Part shown: positions 9,503 through 19,397 of the stretch, piece after piece | How the letters are laid out: each line of letters starts with the position of its first letter | Position numbering within the stretch: position 1 is the first letter of the stretch | Assembly (NCBI RefSeq): GCF_000525855.1 | Contig: NZ_AODE01000004.1 | Location: forward strand, 62,001 to 126,000 | Source: Listeria cornellensis FSL F6-0969 | Lineage (GTDB): Bacteria > Bacillota > Bacilli > Lactobacillales > Listeriaceae | Direction of reading: 5' to 3' | DNA: 64,000 nucleotides | The notes under the pieces: model-generated | Database searches by the model: none | What the model was told of the DNA's origin: nothing | Seen by the model: only the letters and a program-made list of their open reading frames with translations | Program-made: the position numbers and the translations under genes

Positions 9503-9898
9503 TCAATTATTTAATTTCCGAGCTTGTTTCAATGTGAATTCAAGGGAATCCATAATAAATTCCGTCGTTTCTTCCTGTAAGTACTCCCCGTTTAAATGTT
9601 GATGTTCCTCATAACGCAAATCCTCAATTATTTTCTCAATTCGTTTTGCGATATCGTTCTTTTCTTTCGTTGTGACCGGTTTATATGAGGGTTCACTATT
9701 TTGACCAATTAAATAATCTACCGAAACATCAAATAACGTTGCAATATGGCGAACCGTATCCAAATCCGGTTCTCGAATACCATACTCCCAGTTACCGTAT
9801 GTAGAAGGGGCCTTCAGTCCGAGTCTTCTTGCTGTTTCGGCTTTCGACCAGCCTTGCTTTTCCCTTAAAACTGTCAATCGTCCGCTTAAATCTGGCAT
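9503..9898 (-). CDS. Xre/Cro-family transcriptional regulator
   Basis: A 131-residue protein with an N-terminal helix-turn-helix (about 6-62; SKAETARRLGLKAPSTYGNWE is the DNA-reading part). The C-terminal half is charged and helical, probably for dimerisation, with no recognised ligand domain. It is convergent with phoU and divergent from the metal-resistance operon. Its target is unknown. The start is the ATG at 9898, preceded on the minus strand by AAAGGAGTGA. Confidence 0.75.
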   Translation of the reverse strand: MPDLSGRLTVLREKQGWSKAETARRLGLKAPSTYGNWEYGIREPDLDTVRHIATLFDVSVDYLIGQNSEPSYKPVTTKEKNDIAKRIEKIIEDLRYEEHQHLNGEYLQEETTEFIMDSLEFTLKQARKLNN

Positions 9899-10020
9899 GC
9901 TATCACTCCTTTGTGTAAATTATATCATGATTTTGCGGATTGAGCTCTTTATTTACATAAATAAACTCATTTTCTATATAACGAAAGAAATACTTGCAAT
10001 TTTATCAAATATATATTAAT

Positions 10021-10042
10021 ATATGTGTATATAAACATATAT
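10021..10042. promoter_or_regulatory. Upstream copy of the CzrA-type operator
   Basis: Imperfect palindrome of 22 bp (left half ATATGTGTAT, right half AAACATATAT), almost identical to the copy at 10092-10113. It lies 71 bp upstream of that copy in an AT-rich 235-base gap. It probably binds the ArsR-family sensor encoded downstream and may also affect the divergent Xre gene. Confidence 0.6.
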
Positions 10043-10064
10043 TGAAAGTTGTACCATTTAAACC

Positions 10065-10113
10065 TTGCTAAGTTTCCTTTTTTGGTCTATTATATGTGTA
10101 TATGAACATATAT
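10065..10113 (+). promoter_or_regulatory. Promoter and operator of the metal-efflux operon
   Basis: -35 TTGCTA (10065-10070), 17-bp spacer, -10 TATTAT (10088-10093). A 22-bp imperfect palindrome (10092-10113) directly overlaps the -10 and start site. This is the usual place for ArsR/CzrA repression relieved by Zn, Co or Cd. Confidence 0.7.
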
Positions 10114-10133
10114 GAGAATCGGAGTGATAAGAT

Positions 10134-10443
10134 ATGGAACAAAGCAAACAACTATTAGGCGAAGAAACACTTTTTGGTGTGACGCAAATTTTTAAAGCAC
10201 TGGCTGATCCGACACGCGTTCAAATTTTGAACCTCGTGCAAGATCAAGAGTATTCGGTGAACGATATTGCGCGGACGCTGGGCTTCAATCAGACGACAGT
10301 TTCTCATCAATTACGCTTTTTAAAAAAATTTACGCTTAGTAAAATCAAGACGCGAAGGTACAACGATTTATTATACGCAAGACGACAACCACGTTCTGGA
10401 ATTGCTCTCGCAAGCGATTAGGCACGTGGAACACACAAATTGA
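10134..10443 (+). CDS. CzrA/CadC-type ArsR-family metal sensor (apparent frameshift)
   Basis: Metal-responsive repressor, about 102 residues when corrected. The winged helix includes [11 protein letters not shown] and [11 protein letters not shown]. The frame breaks in an A7 run (10322-10328). Removing one A gives a C-terminus with D-N-H, then His 11 residues on, then His three further (HVEH), the D-x-H...H-x2-H alpha-5 site of CzrA-type Zn/Co sensors. There is no N-terminal Cys cluster of the CadC type. It is followed 18 bases later by the efflux ATPase, which it probably represses. Confidence 0.8.
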
Positions 10444-10461
10444 GAAGGGACGAGGAGGACA

Positions 10462-12543
10462 ATGGCAGAATTCAAATTAAGCGGGCTATCCTGTGCGCAC
10501 TGTGCACAAGAGATGGAAGCCGAAATGAAGCAATTGAAGCACGGTAAGGATGCGAAAGTACTCTATAACTCGGGGAAAATGGTTATTTCAAATAAGATGA
10601 CGATGCCGGATGTAGAAAAAATATTGAAAAAAGAAGGCGTTTCAATCGTGCCACCAGAGGGTGATCATGACCACGACCATAGCCATGGCGACACGAAGCT
10701 CATCGTTCAGATTGCCATTTCGACGTTGTTATTCTTCGTTGCCTTTTTCACAGATAAGTACATGCCAACGTGGGGATCGTTTAGTATTTATTTTGTTGCG
10801 GCGGCACTCAGCGGATATCAAACGTTTTTCAAAGGACTCAAGAATTTATTCCGTTTGAAGTTTAACATTGATACATTGATGACGGTTGCGCTAGTTGGTG
10901 CTTTTATTATTGGGGACTGGCGCGAAGGAACCGTTGTCGCGATATTATTCGGAGTGAATGAATATTTAGAAGGTTTCGGAATGCGGCAAGCACGCAAATC
11001 GATGGCAGAATTATTGAAAGTCGTGCCCAAAACGGCGAACCTTTTAAAAGATGGTGTTGCAACGGAAGTATCAATTAATGACTTGCAAATTGGCGATATT
11101 ATTTTGATAAAAGCCGGCGGAAAAGTACCGTCTGACGCTGTGATTGTTGATGGGAAAAGTTCTGTGAATGAAGCCGCGATTACTGGTGAATCGATGCCGG
11201 TAGAAAAACAAATTGGTGACGCTTTGTTCGGTGGCTCGGTCAATAACGAAGGAACGTTAAAAGCTAAAATTACTGCGGTTTACGAGGATTCATCCTTAGC
11301 TAAAATTTTGCATTTAGTAGAAGAAGCGCAAGAAACGAAAACACCGACAGAATTATTCATCGATCGTTTTGCAAAATACTACACACCGATCATTATGATA
11401 TTTGCCGTGCTAGTGACTATTGTGCCACCACTTTTCTTCGGAGGAGCCTGGAGTCATTGGGTTTATGAAGGACTCGCAGTATTAATTATCGGCTGTCCAT
11501 GTGCGTTAATCCTTTCCTCACCAGTTGCGATTGTATCTGGAATTACGCGCAGCGCTAAGAACGGTGTATTGATTAAGGGCGGCGTTTTCCTAGAACAACT
11601 CGCCAAGACGAAACAAATCGCGTTCGATAAAACGGGCACACTGACAGAAGGAAAACCAGTTGTCGAGAAAGAAATCGTGTATGATGAAACGGACTTTTTT
11701 CGAATTTCCAGTATGATGGAACAGAGCTCAGGGCATCCAATCGCAGCGGCAATCATCGCTCGCATTGGTGCGGTTGATACAGAAATGGACAACTTAACAA
11801 CGGTTGGTGGAAAAGGACTTGTCGGCACATTCGAAGGAACACAGTATTTCTTGGGTAACGAGCAACAAATCCCAGAATCGAGTTGGACAGACGCGGCTAG
11901 AACGGATGTTAAAGCGCTGAAAGAAGCAGGCTGTACAGTCGTTATTACCGCATCAGAAAGCGCAATACTCGGCATGTTTGGCATTCAAGATGCCTTGCGC
12001 AAAGAAAGTAAACAACTTGTTACCCAGCTTCATCAAGCCGGCATGACTAATATCGTTATGCTAACTGGCGACCACGAAAAAACCGCTGAAAAAGTAGCGA
12101 AAGAAATCGGCATCGACCACTATTACGCAAGTTTATTACCAGAAGACAAGTTGACAAAAATCGGCGACCTTCAAGCCAAAAACGGCAGTATTGCGATGGT
12201 TGGCGATGGTATCAACGACTCCCCAGCCCTCGCAACCGCAGACCTCGGCATCGCGATGGGCAAAGGAACAGACAGCGCAATTGAAGTGGCAGATATCGTA
12301 CTCATGCAAGATCATTTAGGAAAATTACCAATTACCGTAAAAATTGCTAAAAAAGTACGATTCGTCGTAGGCTTCAATATTGCCTTCGCGTTAGGCCTCA
12401 AAATCGTAGCGTTATTACTAGCTATAACAGGCTATCTAACCCTATGGATGGCAATCATGGCAGATATGGGCGCAACCATCGTTGTAACCATCTTCGGACT
12501 CTCCATCTTGTTCCGAAGTAAAGCTGAAAAAGAAATCAAATAA
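10462..12543 (+). CDS. Heavy-metal P1B-type ATPase (Zn/Cd/Co efflux)
   Basis: Cation-exporting ATPase of 693 residues. The N-terminal HMA domain has a metal motif C11-A-H-C14, followed by a His/Asp-rich stretch (DHDHDHSHGD) just before the first membrane helix. The translocation motif is C345-P-C347, the phosphorylation site is D389 in DKTGT, and the hinge is GDGINDSPAL. The CPC motif and its CzrA-type neighbour point to Zn/Cd/Co rather than copper. It is probably co-transcribed with the sensor and ends in a terminator. Confidence 0.88.
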   Translation: MAEFKLSGLSCAHCAQEMEAEMKQLKHGKDAKVLYNSGKMVISNKMTMPDVEKILKKEGVSIVPPEGDHDHDHSHGDTKLIVQIAISTLLFFVAFFTDKYMPTWGSFSIYFVAAALSGYQTFFKGLKNLFRLKFNIDTLMTVALVGAFIIGDWREGTVVAILFGVNEYLEGFGMRQARKSMAELLKVVPKTANLLKDGVATEVSINDLQIGDIILIKAGGKVPSDAVIVDGKSSVNEAAITGESMPVEKQIGDALFGGSVNNEGTLKAKITAVYEDSSLAKILHLVEEAQETKTPTELFIDRFAKYYTPIIMIFAVLVTIVPPLFFGGAWSHWVYEGLAVLIIGCPCALILSSPVAIVSGITRSAKNGVLIKGGVFLEQLAKTKQIAFDKTGTLTEGKPVVEKEIVYDETDFFRISSMMEQSSGHPIAAAIIARIGAVDTEMDNLTTVGGKGLVGTFEGTQYFLGNEQQIPESSWTDAARTDVKALKEAGCTVVITASESAILGMFGIQDALRKESKQLVTQLHQAGMTNIVMLTGDHEKTAEKVAKEIGIDHYYASLLPEDKLTKIGDLQAKNGSIAMVGDGINDSPALATADLGIAMGKGTDSAIEVADIVLMQDHLGKLPITVKIAKKVRFVVGFNIAFALGLKIVALLLAITGYLTLWMAIMADMGATIVVTIFGLSILFRSKAEKEIK

Positions 12544-12547
12544 GCGA

Positions 12548-12583
12548 ACAAAAAACAAGGAGTAGCAATGCTTCTTGTTTTTG
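12548..12583 (+). terminator. Terminator of the metal-efflux operon
   Basis: Hairpin pairing ACAAG(A)AG-type arms around TAGCAATG, followed by a T-rich tail. Confidence 0.65.
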
Positions 12584-12687
12584 TTGAAATAAACCGATAA
12601 ACCGCATACCATCAAGTGTTTTAGGTTGCTATCAACTCGCATCCTCGTTATACTAGTAAAAAAAAGAAAACCATTTGGGGGAAGAAC

Positions 12688-13071
12688 ATGAAGCAACTAT
12701 CCAATAGCAAAAAAATAATCGTTATTTTAGGCATCATAGCCCTACTCGCCGTCTCTGTTGCAGCAGTGATGTTCAACGATGACTTAACGTCTGTCATCAT
12801 TATTTCCGTCGTCCAATTCATTTTGATTCAAGCAGTTTGCTATGTCGGCATTTATTCCGTTATGAAAGTTGGAGTCACGCGTGGGCACAAGTTATTCACA
12901 TGGGGAATTTTGACGACACTTATTTTTATGGGACTTATCTATATTTTTGCAGCAGACAATTTCAGACAATATTCGGCGGCTATTATCGCCTTACTTGGCT
13001 TCAGTTCAGCGTTAATCATGCGGGAAGTAGAAAACACGCACCCAGATAATAAAAAACAAGAAGAACAATAA
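12688..13071 (+). CDS. Small membrane protein, function unknown
   Basis: 127 residues with four hydrophobic segments (about 9-27, 33-55, 69-87 and 93-110) and a charged C-terminal tail. I do not recognise a family. It starts at ATG 12688 after a GGGGGAAGAAC ribosome site. It lies 13 bases before the HD-domain gene, so they are probably co-transcribed. Confidence 0.7.
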   Translation: MKQLSNSKKIIVILGIIALLAVSVAAVMFNDDLTSVIIISVVQFILIQAVCYVGIYSVMKVGVTRGHKLFTWGILTTLIFMGLIYIFAADNFRQYSAAIIALLGFSSALIMREVENTHPDNKKQEEQ

Positions 13072-13084
13072 GGAGTGAAGCAAA

Positions 13085-13735
13085 ATGGGAATCCATCAAT
13101 ATTTTCGTAGTTTATCTGATTTAGAGAATATTTATCGTTGTCCAGGCAAGTTCAAATACCAAGAACATTCTGTCGCGGAACATTCATTCAAAGTTACCCA
13201 AGTCGCACAGTTTCTAGGTAATGTAGAAGAACAAGCTGGACAAACCGTCAATTGGCGCGCCTTATATGAAAAAGCACTGAACCACGATTATCCAGAACTG
13301 TTCATTGGGGATATCAAAACGCCCGTCAAATATGCAACCGCAGAACTTCGCGAAATGCTGTCAGAAGTAGAAGAAACGATGACGCGAAACTTCATTAACA
13401 AGGAGATTCCGAAAGAGTTTCAAGCTATTTATCACGTTTTACTTAAAGAAGGCAAAGACGATACGCTAGAAGGACAAATTTTGGCGGTGGCAGATAAAGT
13501 AGATCTGCTTTATGAATCATTCGGCGAAATCCAGAAAGGCAACCCAGAACCAACATTCACCAAAATATATAGCGAGGCGTTAGAAACCATCTATCAATTC
13601 CGTGAAATGGCGTGTGTTCAGTACTTCTTACGTGAAATACTACCAGATCTACTCGCCGAAAAAGGTATTGAAAAAACGGATTTACCAGCTTTAACAGATG
13701 AAATCAAAGCACGCGTCTTAAAAGCGGATAGTTAA
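13085..13735 (+). CDS. YfbR-like HD-domain 5'-nucleotidase
   Basis: 216 residues of the HD hydrolase fold. Metal ligands can be seen in SVAEHSFKVTQ, in the HD pair of ALNHDYPELFIGD and in AVADKVDLL. The segment GDIKTPVKY resembles the substrate loop of YfbR-type deoxyribonucleoside 5'-monophosphatases. The likely role is nucleotide-pool housekeeping. It is followed 21 bases later by csbA. Confidence 0.78.
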   Translation: MGIHQYFRSLSDLENIYRCPGKFKYQEHSVAEHSFKVTQVAQFLGNVEEQAGQTVNWRALYEKALNHDYPELFIGDIKTPVKYATAELREMLSEVEETMTRNFINKEIPKEFQAIYHVLLKEGKDDTLEGQILAVADKVDLLYESFGEIQKGNPEPTFTKIYSEALETIYQFREMACVQYFLREILPDLLAEKGIEKTDLPALTDEIKARVLKADS

Positions 13736-13756
13736 AAAAGAGGGAGAGCAAAGCCT

Positions 13757-13999
13757 ATGTGGGATCAGCTAATTTCGGCGTTAATTTTTCCAGGTTTGTT
13801 GGTTATTACATTATCTCGAATTACGTACCAACGCTTTGTAGGTTTAGGACTCACTGTGATTTTAATAGCTGTTTCCGCTCGAATGGGTTTCACGAATACA
13901 TGGTGGCTTATATGTTTAGACGCGATTTCGATGACCATTGGTTTTTTCCTAGCAACACGAATGCTTGGTAGATTGCGTCAGGCAGATAAAGAAGCGTAA
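13757..13999 (+). CDS. csbA: CsbA family membrane protein
   Basis: 80 residues with three hydrophobic segments and a basic C-terminus, matching CsbA in size and sequence style (TRMLGRLRQADKEA tail). In Bacillus csbA lies directly upstream of uvrB, as here, and is sigma-B controlled. Its function is unknown. The ribosome site GAGGGAGAG precedes the ATG. Confidence 0.8.
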   Translation: MWDQLISALIFPGLLVITLSRITYQRFVGLGLTVILIAVSARMGFTNTWWLICLDAISMTIGFFLATRMLGRLRQADKEA

Positions 14000-14005
14000 T
14001 GATGA

Positions 14006-14032
14006 AAAGGCTTTGCTTAATGGGGAGCCTTT
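14006..14032 (+). terminator. Weak terminator after csbA
   Basis: Stem AAAGGCT/AGCCTTT (14006-14012, 14026-14032) with little T tail. Confidence 0.5.
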
Positions 14033-14047
14033 CGTGTTACATGAATG

Positions 14048-14061
14048 CGAAAATATGTTCG
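14048..14061. promoter_or_regulatory. SOS (LexA/DinR) box upstream of uvrBA
   Basis: CGAAAATATGTTCG differs at one base from the Gram-positive CGAAC-N4-GTTCG box. It lies about 100 bases before uvrB, next to a -10-like TATGAT near 14089. The transcript leader then holds an imperfect hairpin at 14109-14134. Confidence 0.75.
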
Positions 14062-14164
14062 CTTTTTGCTAGCGGATTTGGCACAATTATGATAAAATGA
14101 ATACAAGTGATGAGTCTGGGATTTGCCTAGACTCACTTTCGTTTTGCTAAAGGAGGAAAAAAAG

Positions 14165-16141
14165 GTGAAGGATACATTTCAACTAGTTTCGAAATACACG
14201 CCACAAGGGGATCAACCGAAAGCTATCGAGAAATTGGTTGCAGGCCTTAACGATGGTATAAAACATCAAACCTTACTTGGAGCAACGGGAACAGGGAAAA
14301 CGTTTACAGTTTCTAATGTGATTCAAGAAGTCAATAAACCGACGCTTGTCATCGCTCATAATAAGACGTTGGCGGGACAATTATATAGTGAATTTAAAGA
14401 GTTTTTTCCGAATAATGCAGTAGAGTATTTTGTGAGTTACTATGATTACTATCAACCGGAGGCATATGTTCCGCAAACAGATACTTTTATAGAAAAGGAT
14501 TCTAGTGTAAACGATGAAATTGATAAATTACGACATTCTGCGACAGCATCTTTATTTGAACGGCGCGATGTCATTATTATAGCCAGTGTTTCCTGTATTT
14601 ATGGATTGGGTTCGCCAGAAGAATATGGTGCCATGCTTGTTTCCTTGCGACCTGGAATGGAGATTAGTCGCGATCAATTGTTACGCGATTTAGTAGAGAT
14701 ACAGTACGATCGCAATGATATTGATTTCCAGCGCGGTCGTTTTCGTGTCCGCGGAGATGTCGTTGAGATTTTTCCAGCGTCCCGTGATGAACACTGTATG
14801 CGTGTGGAATTTTTTGGTGATGAGATTGAGCGAATTCGTGAAGTAGATGCGCTAACGGGCGAAATTATTGGGGAACGAGAACATGTATCCATTTTTCCAG
14901 CATCCCATTTTGTCACACGTCCAGATATTATGAAGAAGGCGATCGTGAATATTAAGGCAGAGCTAGAGGACCGTTTGAAAGTATTGCGTGCTGATAATAA
15001 ACTACTAGAGGCGCAACGTTTGGAGCAACGTACGAACTATGATATCGAGATGATGGAAGAGATGGGCTATTGTTCAGGCGTTGAGAACTATTCGCGCCAT
15101 CTAGGATTGAGAGAAGCAGGTTCCACGCCATATACGCTACTAGACTTTTTCCCTGATGATTTCCAAATAGTGATTGATGAATCCCATGTAACGATGCCAC
15201 AAATTCGTGGTATGTATAATGGGGACCAAGCGCGTAAACAGATGTTAGTAGAGCATGGTTTCAGACTCCCTTCTGCTTTGGATAATCGACCACTACGCTT
15301 AGAGGAATTTGAGAAGCATGTCAATCAGATTATGTATATCTCAGCTACACCAGGACCATATGAATTGGCTTTAAACCCAGATGTTATTCAACAAATCATT
15401 CGTCCTACTGGTCTGCTCGATCCAATTATCGAAATTCGACCAATCGAAGGACAAATTGATGATTTGATAGATGAAATAAATGAACGTATTAAGAAGAATG
15501 AACGTGTCTTGATTACAACACTGACGAAGAAAATGTCAGAGGATTTGACGGATTACTTGAAAGAAACAGGTATCAAAGTACAATATCTGCATTCAGAAGT
15601 GAAGACATTAGAACGGATTGAGATTATCCGAGACCTGCGTTTAGGGATCTATGATGTTCTTGTGGGAATCAACTTGCTCCGTGAAGGAATCGATATTCCA
15701 GAGGTTTCGCTAGTCACGATTCTTGATGCTGATAAAGAAGGTTTCCTTCGCTCAGAGCGCGCTCTCGTCCAAACAATCGGTCGTGCCGCGCGTAATCAGA
15801 ACGGTAAAGTTATTATGTACGCCGATAAGATGACGGATTCCATGAAATTTGCGATTAGCGAAACATCGCGTCGTCGTGAGATACAAGAGGCATATAACTT
15901 AAAGCACGGTGTGACACCGCAAACAATTATTAAAGATGTTCGAGGGGTCATTGCTGCAACAACTGCTGCTGAAACAAGAGAAGCTGAGCGCTTGAAAGAT
16001 CTTAGCAAGATGAATAAGAAAGAACGAATGGCATTTATTGAAGAATTAGAACATGAAATGAAAGATGCGGCAAAAGCACTCGACTTTGAGCGTGCAGCGC
16101 AACTTCGCGATACCTTACTCGAGTTAAAAGCGGAAGGATGA
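14165..16141 (+). CDS. uvrB: Excinuclease ABC subunit B
   Basis: UvrB of 658 residues, the damage-verification helicase of nucleotide excision repair. The start is the GTG at 14165 after AAAGGAGG; a longer in-frame start at 14123 would lie upstream of that ribosome site. Walker A is [10 protein letters not shown]. The beta-hairpin region ([17 protein letters not shown]), helicase motifs ([26 protein letters not shown]) and the C-terminal UVR motif ([16 protein letters not shown]) are all present. uvrA follows 6 bases later, and an SOS box lies upstream. Confidence 0.95.
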   Translation: MKDTFQLVSKYTPQGDQPKAIEKLVAGLNDGIKHQTLLGATGTGKTFTVSNVIQEVNKPTLVIAHNKTLAGQLYSEFKEFFPNNAVEYFVSYYDYYQPEAYVPQTDTFIEKDSSVNDEIDKLRHSATASLFERRDVIIIASVSCIYGLGSPEEYGAMLVSLRPGMEISRDQLLRDLVEIQYDRNDIDFQRGRFRVRGDVVEIFPASRDEHCMRVEFFGDEIERIREVDALTGEIIGEREHVSIFPASHFVTRPDIMKKAIVNIKAELEDRLKVLRADNKLLEAQRLEQRTNYDIEMMEEMGYCSGVENYSRHLGLREAGSTPYTLLDFFPDDFQIVIDESHVTMPQIRGMYNGDQARKQMLVEHGFRLPSALDNRPLRLEEFEKHVNQIMYISATPGPYELALNPDVIQQIIRPTGLLDPIIEIRPIEGQIDDLIDEINERIKKNERVLITTLTKKMSEDLTDYLKETGIKVQYLHSEVKTLERIEIIRDLRLGIYDVLVGINLLREGIDIPEVSLVTILDADKEGFLRSERALVQTIGRAARNQNGKVIMYADKMTDSMKFAISETSRRREIQEAYNLKHGVTPQTIIKDVRGVIAATTAAETREAERLKDLSKMNKKERMAFIEELEHEMKDAAKALDFERAAQLRDTLLELKAEG

Positions 16142-16147
16142 TTAGAG

Positions 16148-19016
16148 TTGGAAAAAGATAAGATTGTTATACAAGGCGCTAGAGCAACAATTTAAAAAAT
16201 ATTGACGTCGAAATTCCACGAGATAAGCTTGTTGTCATGACTGGCTTATCTGGTTCGGGGAAATCGTCGCTAGCTTTTGATACGATTTATGCAGAAGGAC
16301 AACGACGTTACGTAGAATCGTTATCTTCTTACGCACGCCAATTTTTAGGTCAAATGGACAAACCCGATGTAGACTTAATTGAAGGTCTATCACCAGCTAT
16401 ATCTATTGACCAAAAGACAACGAGTCGGAATCCGCGATCGACAGTAGGTACTGTAACGGAAATTCATGATTATTTGCGATTAATGTATGCACGTGTTGGG
16501 CATCCGGTTTGCCCCAATCACGGCATTGAGATTTCATCGCAAACGATTGAACAGATGGTGGATCGTGTTTTAGAATTACCAGATAAAACGCGGATTCAAA
16601 TTTTAGCACCAATTGTTTCAGGCAAGAAGGGTGCACACAAGAAGACATTAGAAGGCATCAAAAAAGAGGGTTATGTGCGCGTTCGTATCGACGGAGACAT
16701 GTATGATATCGGAGACGAAATTGAACTTGAAAAAAAATAAAAAAGCATTCGATTGATATCGTCATTGACCGCATCGTTGTAAAAGAAGGCGTTACCTCCC
16801 GCTTATTTGATTCTATTGAGTCGGCATTGAGATTAGCAGATGGTTATGCTGTTGTTGATGTCATTGGTGATAAAGAATTACTGTTTAGCGAACACTATGC
16901 TTGTCCATATTGTGGTTTTTCTGTCGGTGAGTTAGAGCCAAGAATGTTCTCATTTAACAGTCCATTTGGTGCTTGTCCAACATGTGATGGTCTTGGAACT
17001 AAACTAGAAGTAGACATTGATACAGTTATTCCAGATATGAGCCTATCCCTTAACGATGGGGCTATTATTCCGTGGAAGCCAATCAGCTCTCAATACTACC
17101 CGAAAATGCTGGCAGCGGCTTGTAAAGAGTTTGCTATTGATATGGATACGCCGCTAGAAGATTTACCGAAAGAGCAGCTAGATATTATTCTGAATGGCTC
17201 GAACGGTAAAGAATTCTATTTCGAATATAAAAACGATTTTGGAATGACACGCGAAACGAATATACCGTTTGAAGGTATTATTCCCAATGTGGAGCGTCGT
17301 TATCGCGAAACAAGTTCGGATTTCACTAGAGAACAAATGGCGCAATACATGACGGATTTACCGTGCCCATCTTGTAAAGGCTATCGACTTAAAGAAGAAG
17401 CACTAGCCGTCAAAATTAATAAGACGCATCTAGGTGATGTGAGCAACTTCTCTATTATTGAAGCGTTGAACTTTTTCGATGAAGTAACACTATCTGAAAA
17501 AGAAACGCAGATTGCGAAGCCAATTTTGAAAGAAGTAAAACAACGCTTAGGATTCTTGAAGAATGTAGGATTGGATTATTTGACATTGAGCCGCGCTGCT
17601 GGAACGCTTTCAGGTGGAGAAGCACAGCGGATTCGATTAGCGACACAGATTGGTTCACGCTTAACCGGCGTATTGTATATTTTGGATGAGCCTTCGATTG
17701 GGTTGCATCAACGCGATAATGATCGACTCATTCATACACTTAAAAGCATGCGTGATATTGGTAATACACTGATTGTTGTAGAACACGATGAGGACACCAT
17801 GCTTGCGGCGGACTATCTAATTGATATCGGACCAGGAGCTGGCGAGCATGGTGGGGAAGTTGTGGCTGCCGGAACCCCAGAAGAAGTGCGAAATAATAAG
17901 AATTCTATCACGGGAGCCTATTTATCTGGGAAGAAATTCATTCCGATACCTTCTGAGCGTCGCAAAGGCAGTGGCAATAAGCTAGAAGTCATTGGCGCCA
18001 AAGCAAATAATCTCAAAAATGTGAGCGCGACATTCCCGTTAGGAACTTTTACATGCGTGACAGGAGTCTCTGGGTCAGGAAAAAGCTCGCTAGTCAATGA
18101 AGTGCTACGTAAAGCTTTATCCCGACATCTTAACCGGGCACACGCGAAACCAGGGGAGCACAAAGAAATCAAAGGTATGGAGAATCTAGAGAAGATTATC
18201 GACATTGATCAATCACCAATTGGACGAACACCTCGTTCTAATCCTGCTACCTACACAGGTGTATTTGACGATATCCGTGATTTATTTGCATCGACAAACG
18301 AAGCCAAAATTCGTGGCTACAAAAAAGGTCGCTTTAGCTTCAACGTAAAAGGCGGTCGTTGTGAAGCATGTAAAGGAGACGGCATCATCAAAATAGAGAT
18401 GCATTTCTTGCCTGACGTTTACGTACCATGTGAAATTTGCCACGGTAAACGCTACAACAGTGAAACATTAGATATCCGTTTTAAAGGAAAAAATATCGCA
18501 GAAGTGTTAAATATGACGGTGGAAGAAGGTTTGGACTTCTTTAAAAATCTTCCACGCATAAGCCGCAAACTGCAAACGATTGTAGACGTAGGACTCGGAT
18601 ATATTCGTTTGGGGCAACCGGCAACGACGCTATCAGGTGGAGAAGCGCAACGTGTGAAACTAGCCTCAGAGTTGCACAAACGCAGTAATGGTAAGTCGTT
18701 CTATATTTTAGATGAGCCAACAACAGGTTTACATGCAGATGACATCGCGCGCTTGCTCAAAGTACTACAGCGTTTGGTAGATGAAAACGGAGATACCGTT
18801 CTAGTTATCGAGCACAACTTAGATGTTATAAAACAAGCAGATCACGTCATTGACTTAGGACCAGAAGGCGGAGATGGCGGCGGCCAAATCATTGCAAAAG
18901 GTACACCAGAACAAGTCGCAAAAGTAGCCAAATCCTACACTGGTAAGTACCTAAAGCCAATTTTAACTCGCGACAAAGCTAGAATGAAAGAAAAAATAGC
19001 AAGCAAAGCAGACTAA
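16148..19016 (+). CDS. uvrA: Excinuclease ABC subunit A (apparent frameshifts)
   Basis: Damage-recognition ATPase UvrA, about 955 residues after correction. The TTG at 16148 starts [13 protein letters not shown]. One base is missing near 16186, just where the conserved HNLKN motif should be. A second break lies in the A runs at 16730-16744 (two extra bases). All family motifs remain: first Walker [11 protein letters not shown], zinc fingers CPYCGF...CPTC and CEACKGDG...CEICHGKR, two LSGGEAQR signatures, and second Walker [10 protein letters not shown]. UvrA is central to repair and is not expected to be broken in two places, so I read these as sequencing errors. Confidence 0.92.
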
Positions 19017-19061
19017 TAAACTAGAGATAAACTTGAACTAATTCCAAATAAGCCGAAGAGC

Positions 19062-19229
19062 GCCAATCCCTTTTTTCGGGTAGGACGTAAACTTAGCTTT
19101 ACACAAATCGAGCGAAAGCGTTTGTAATGCAGGCGTTTCGTGGAAGCCGGAAGCGGAACATACCCCCGCATGTGAGAACCGGAAGTCCATGAAACGCCCG
19201 CATTGCGAACACTTGCCGCCGATTTTTTT
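19062..19229. repeat. Palindromic intergenic element, copy 2
   Basis: The 380-base gap after uvrA holds a long imperfect palindrome. The left arm (about 19105-19143) pairs with the right arm (about 19187-19225), starting AAATCG/CGATTT. The core has GGAAGCCGGAAGCGGA, a small hairpin (ACAT...ATGT), GAG and ACCGGAAGTCC. A short CCC/GGG hairpin (19068-19081) and the segment GCTTTACACAAATCGAGCGA lie upstream. All of these recur in the element at 59386-59650, but the arm sequence differs while pairing is kept. No plausible ORF is present. Confidence 0.75.
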
Positions 19230-19397
19230 GCGTATACACATATTCCCAAGTGCCGAAAGTCTAAAGAAATAATCATACTCTGGTTGTATGACAGAAATGC
19301 TCTTGTCCGTCATAATAGAGTTATCAGTTAGAAAACAATCGTTTATTTTACAATACTTAATGGATATCGCTATATTTCCACGAGGAGGAAAAAAAAC

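Noticed and set aside
19013-19313. Minus-strand ORFs of 87 and 91 codons over palindromic copy 2
   Set aside because: They lack ribosome sites in a useful place, and related ORFs in copy 3 align only where RNA motifs are conserved, with frame not preserved. The conservation is explained by the structured element.
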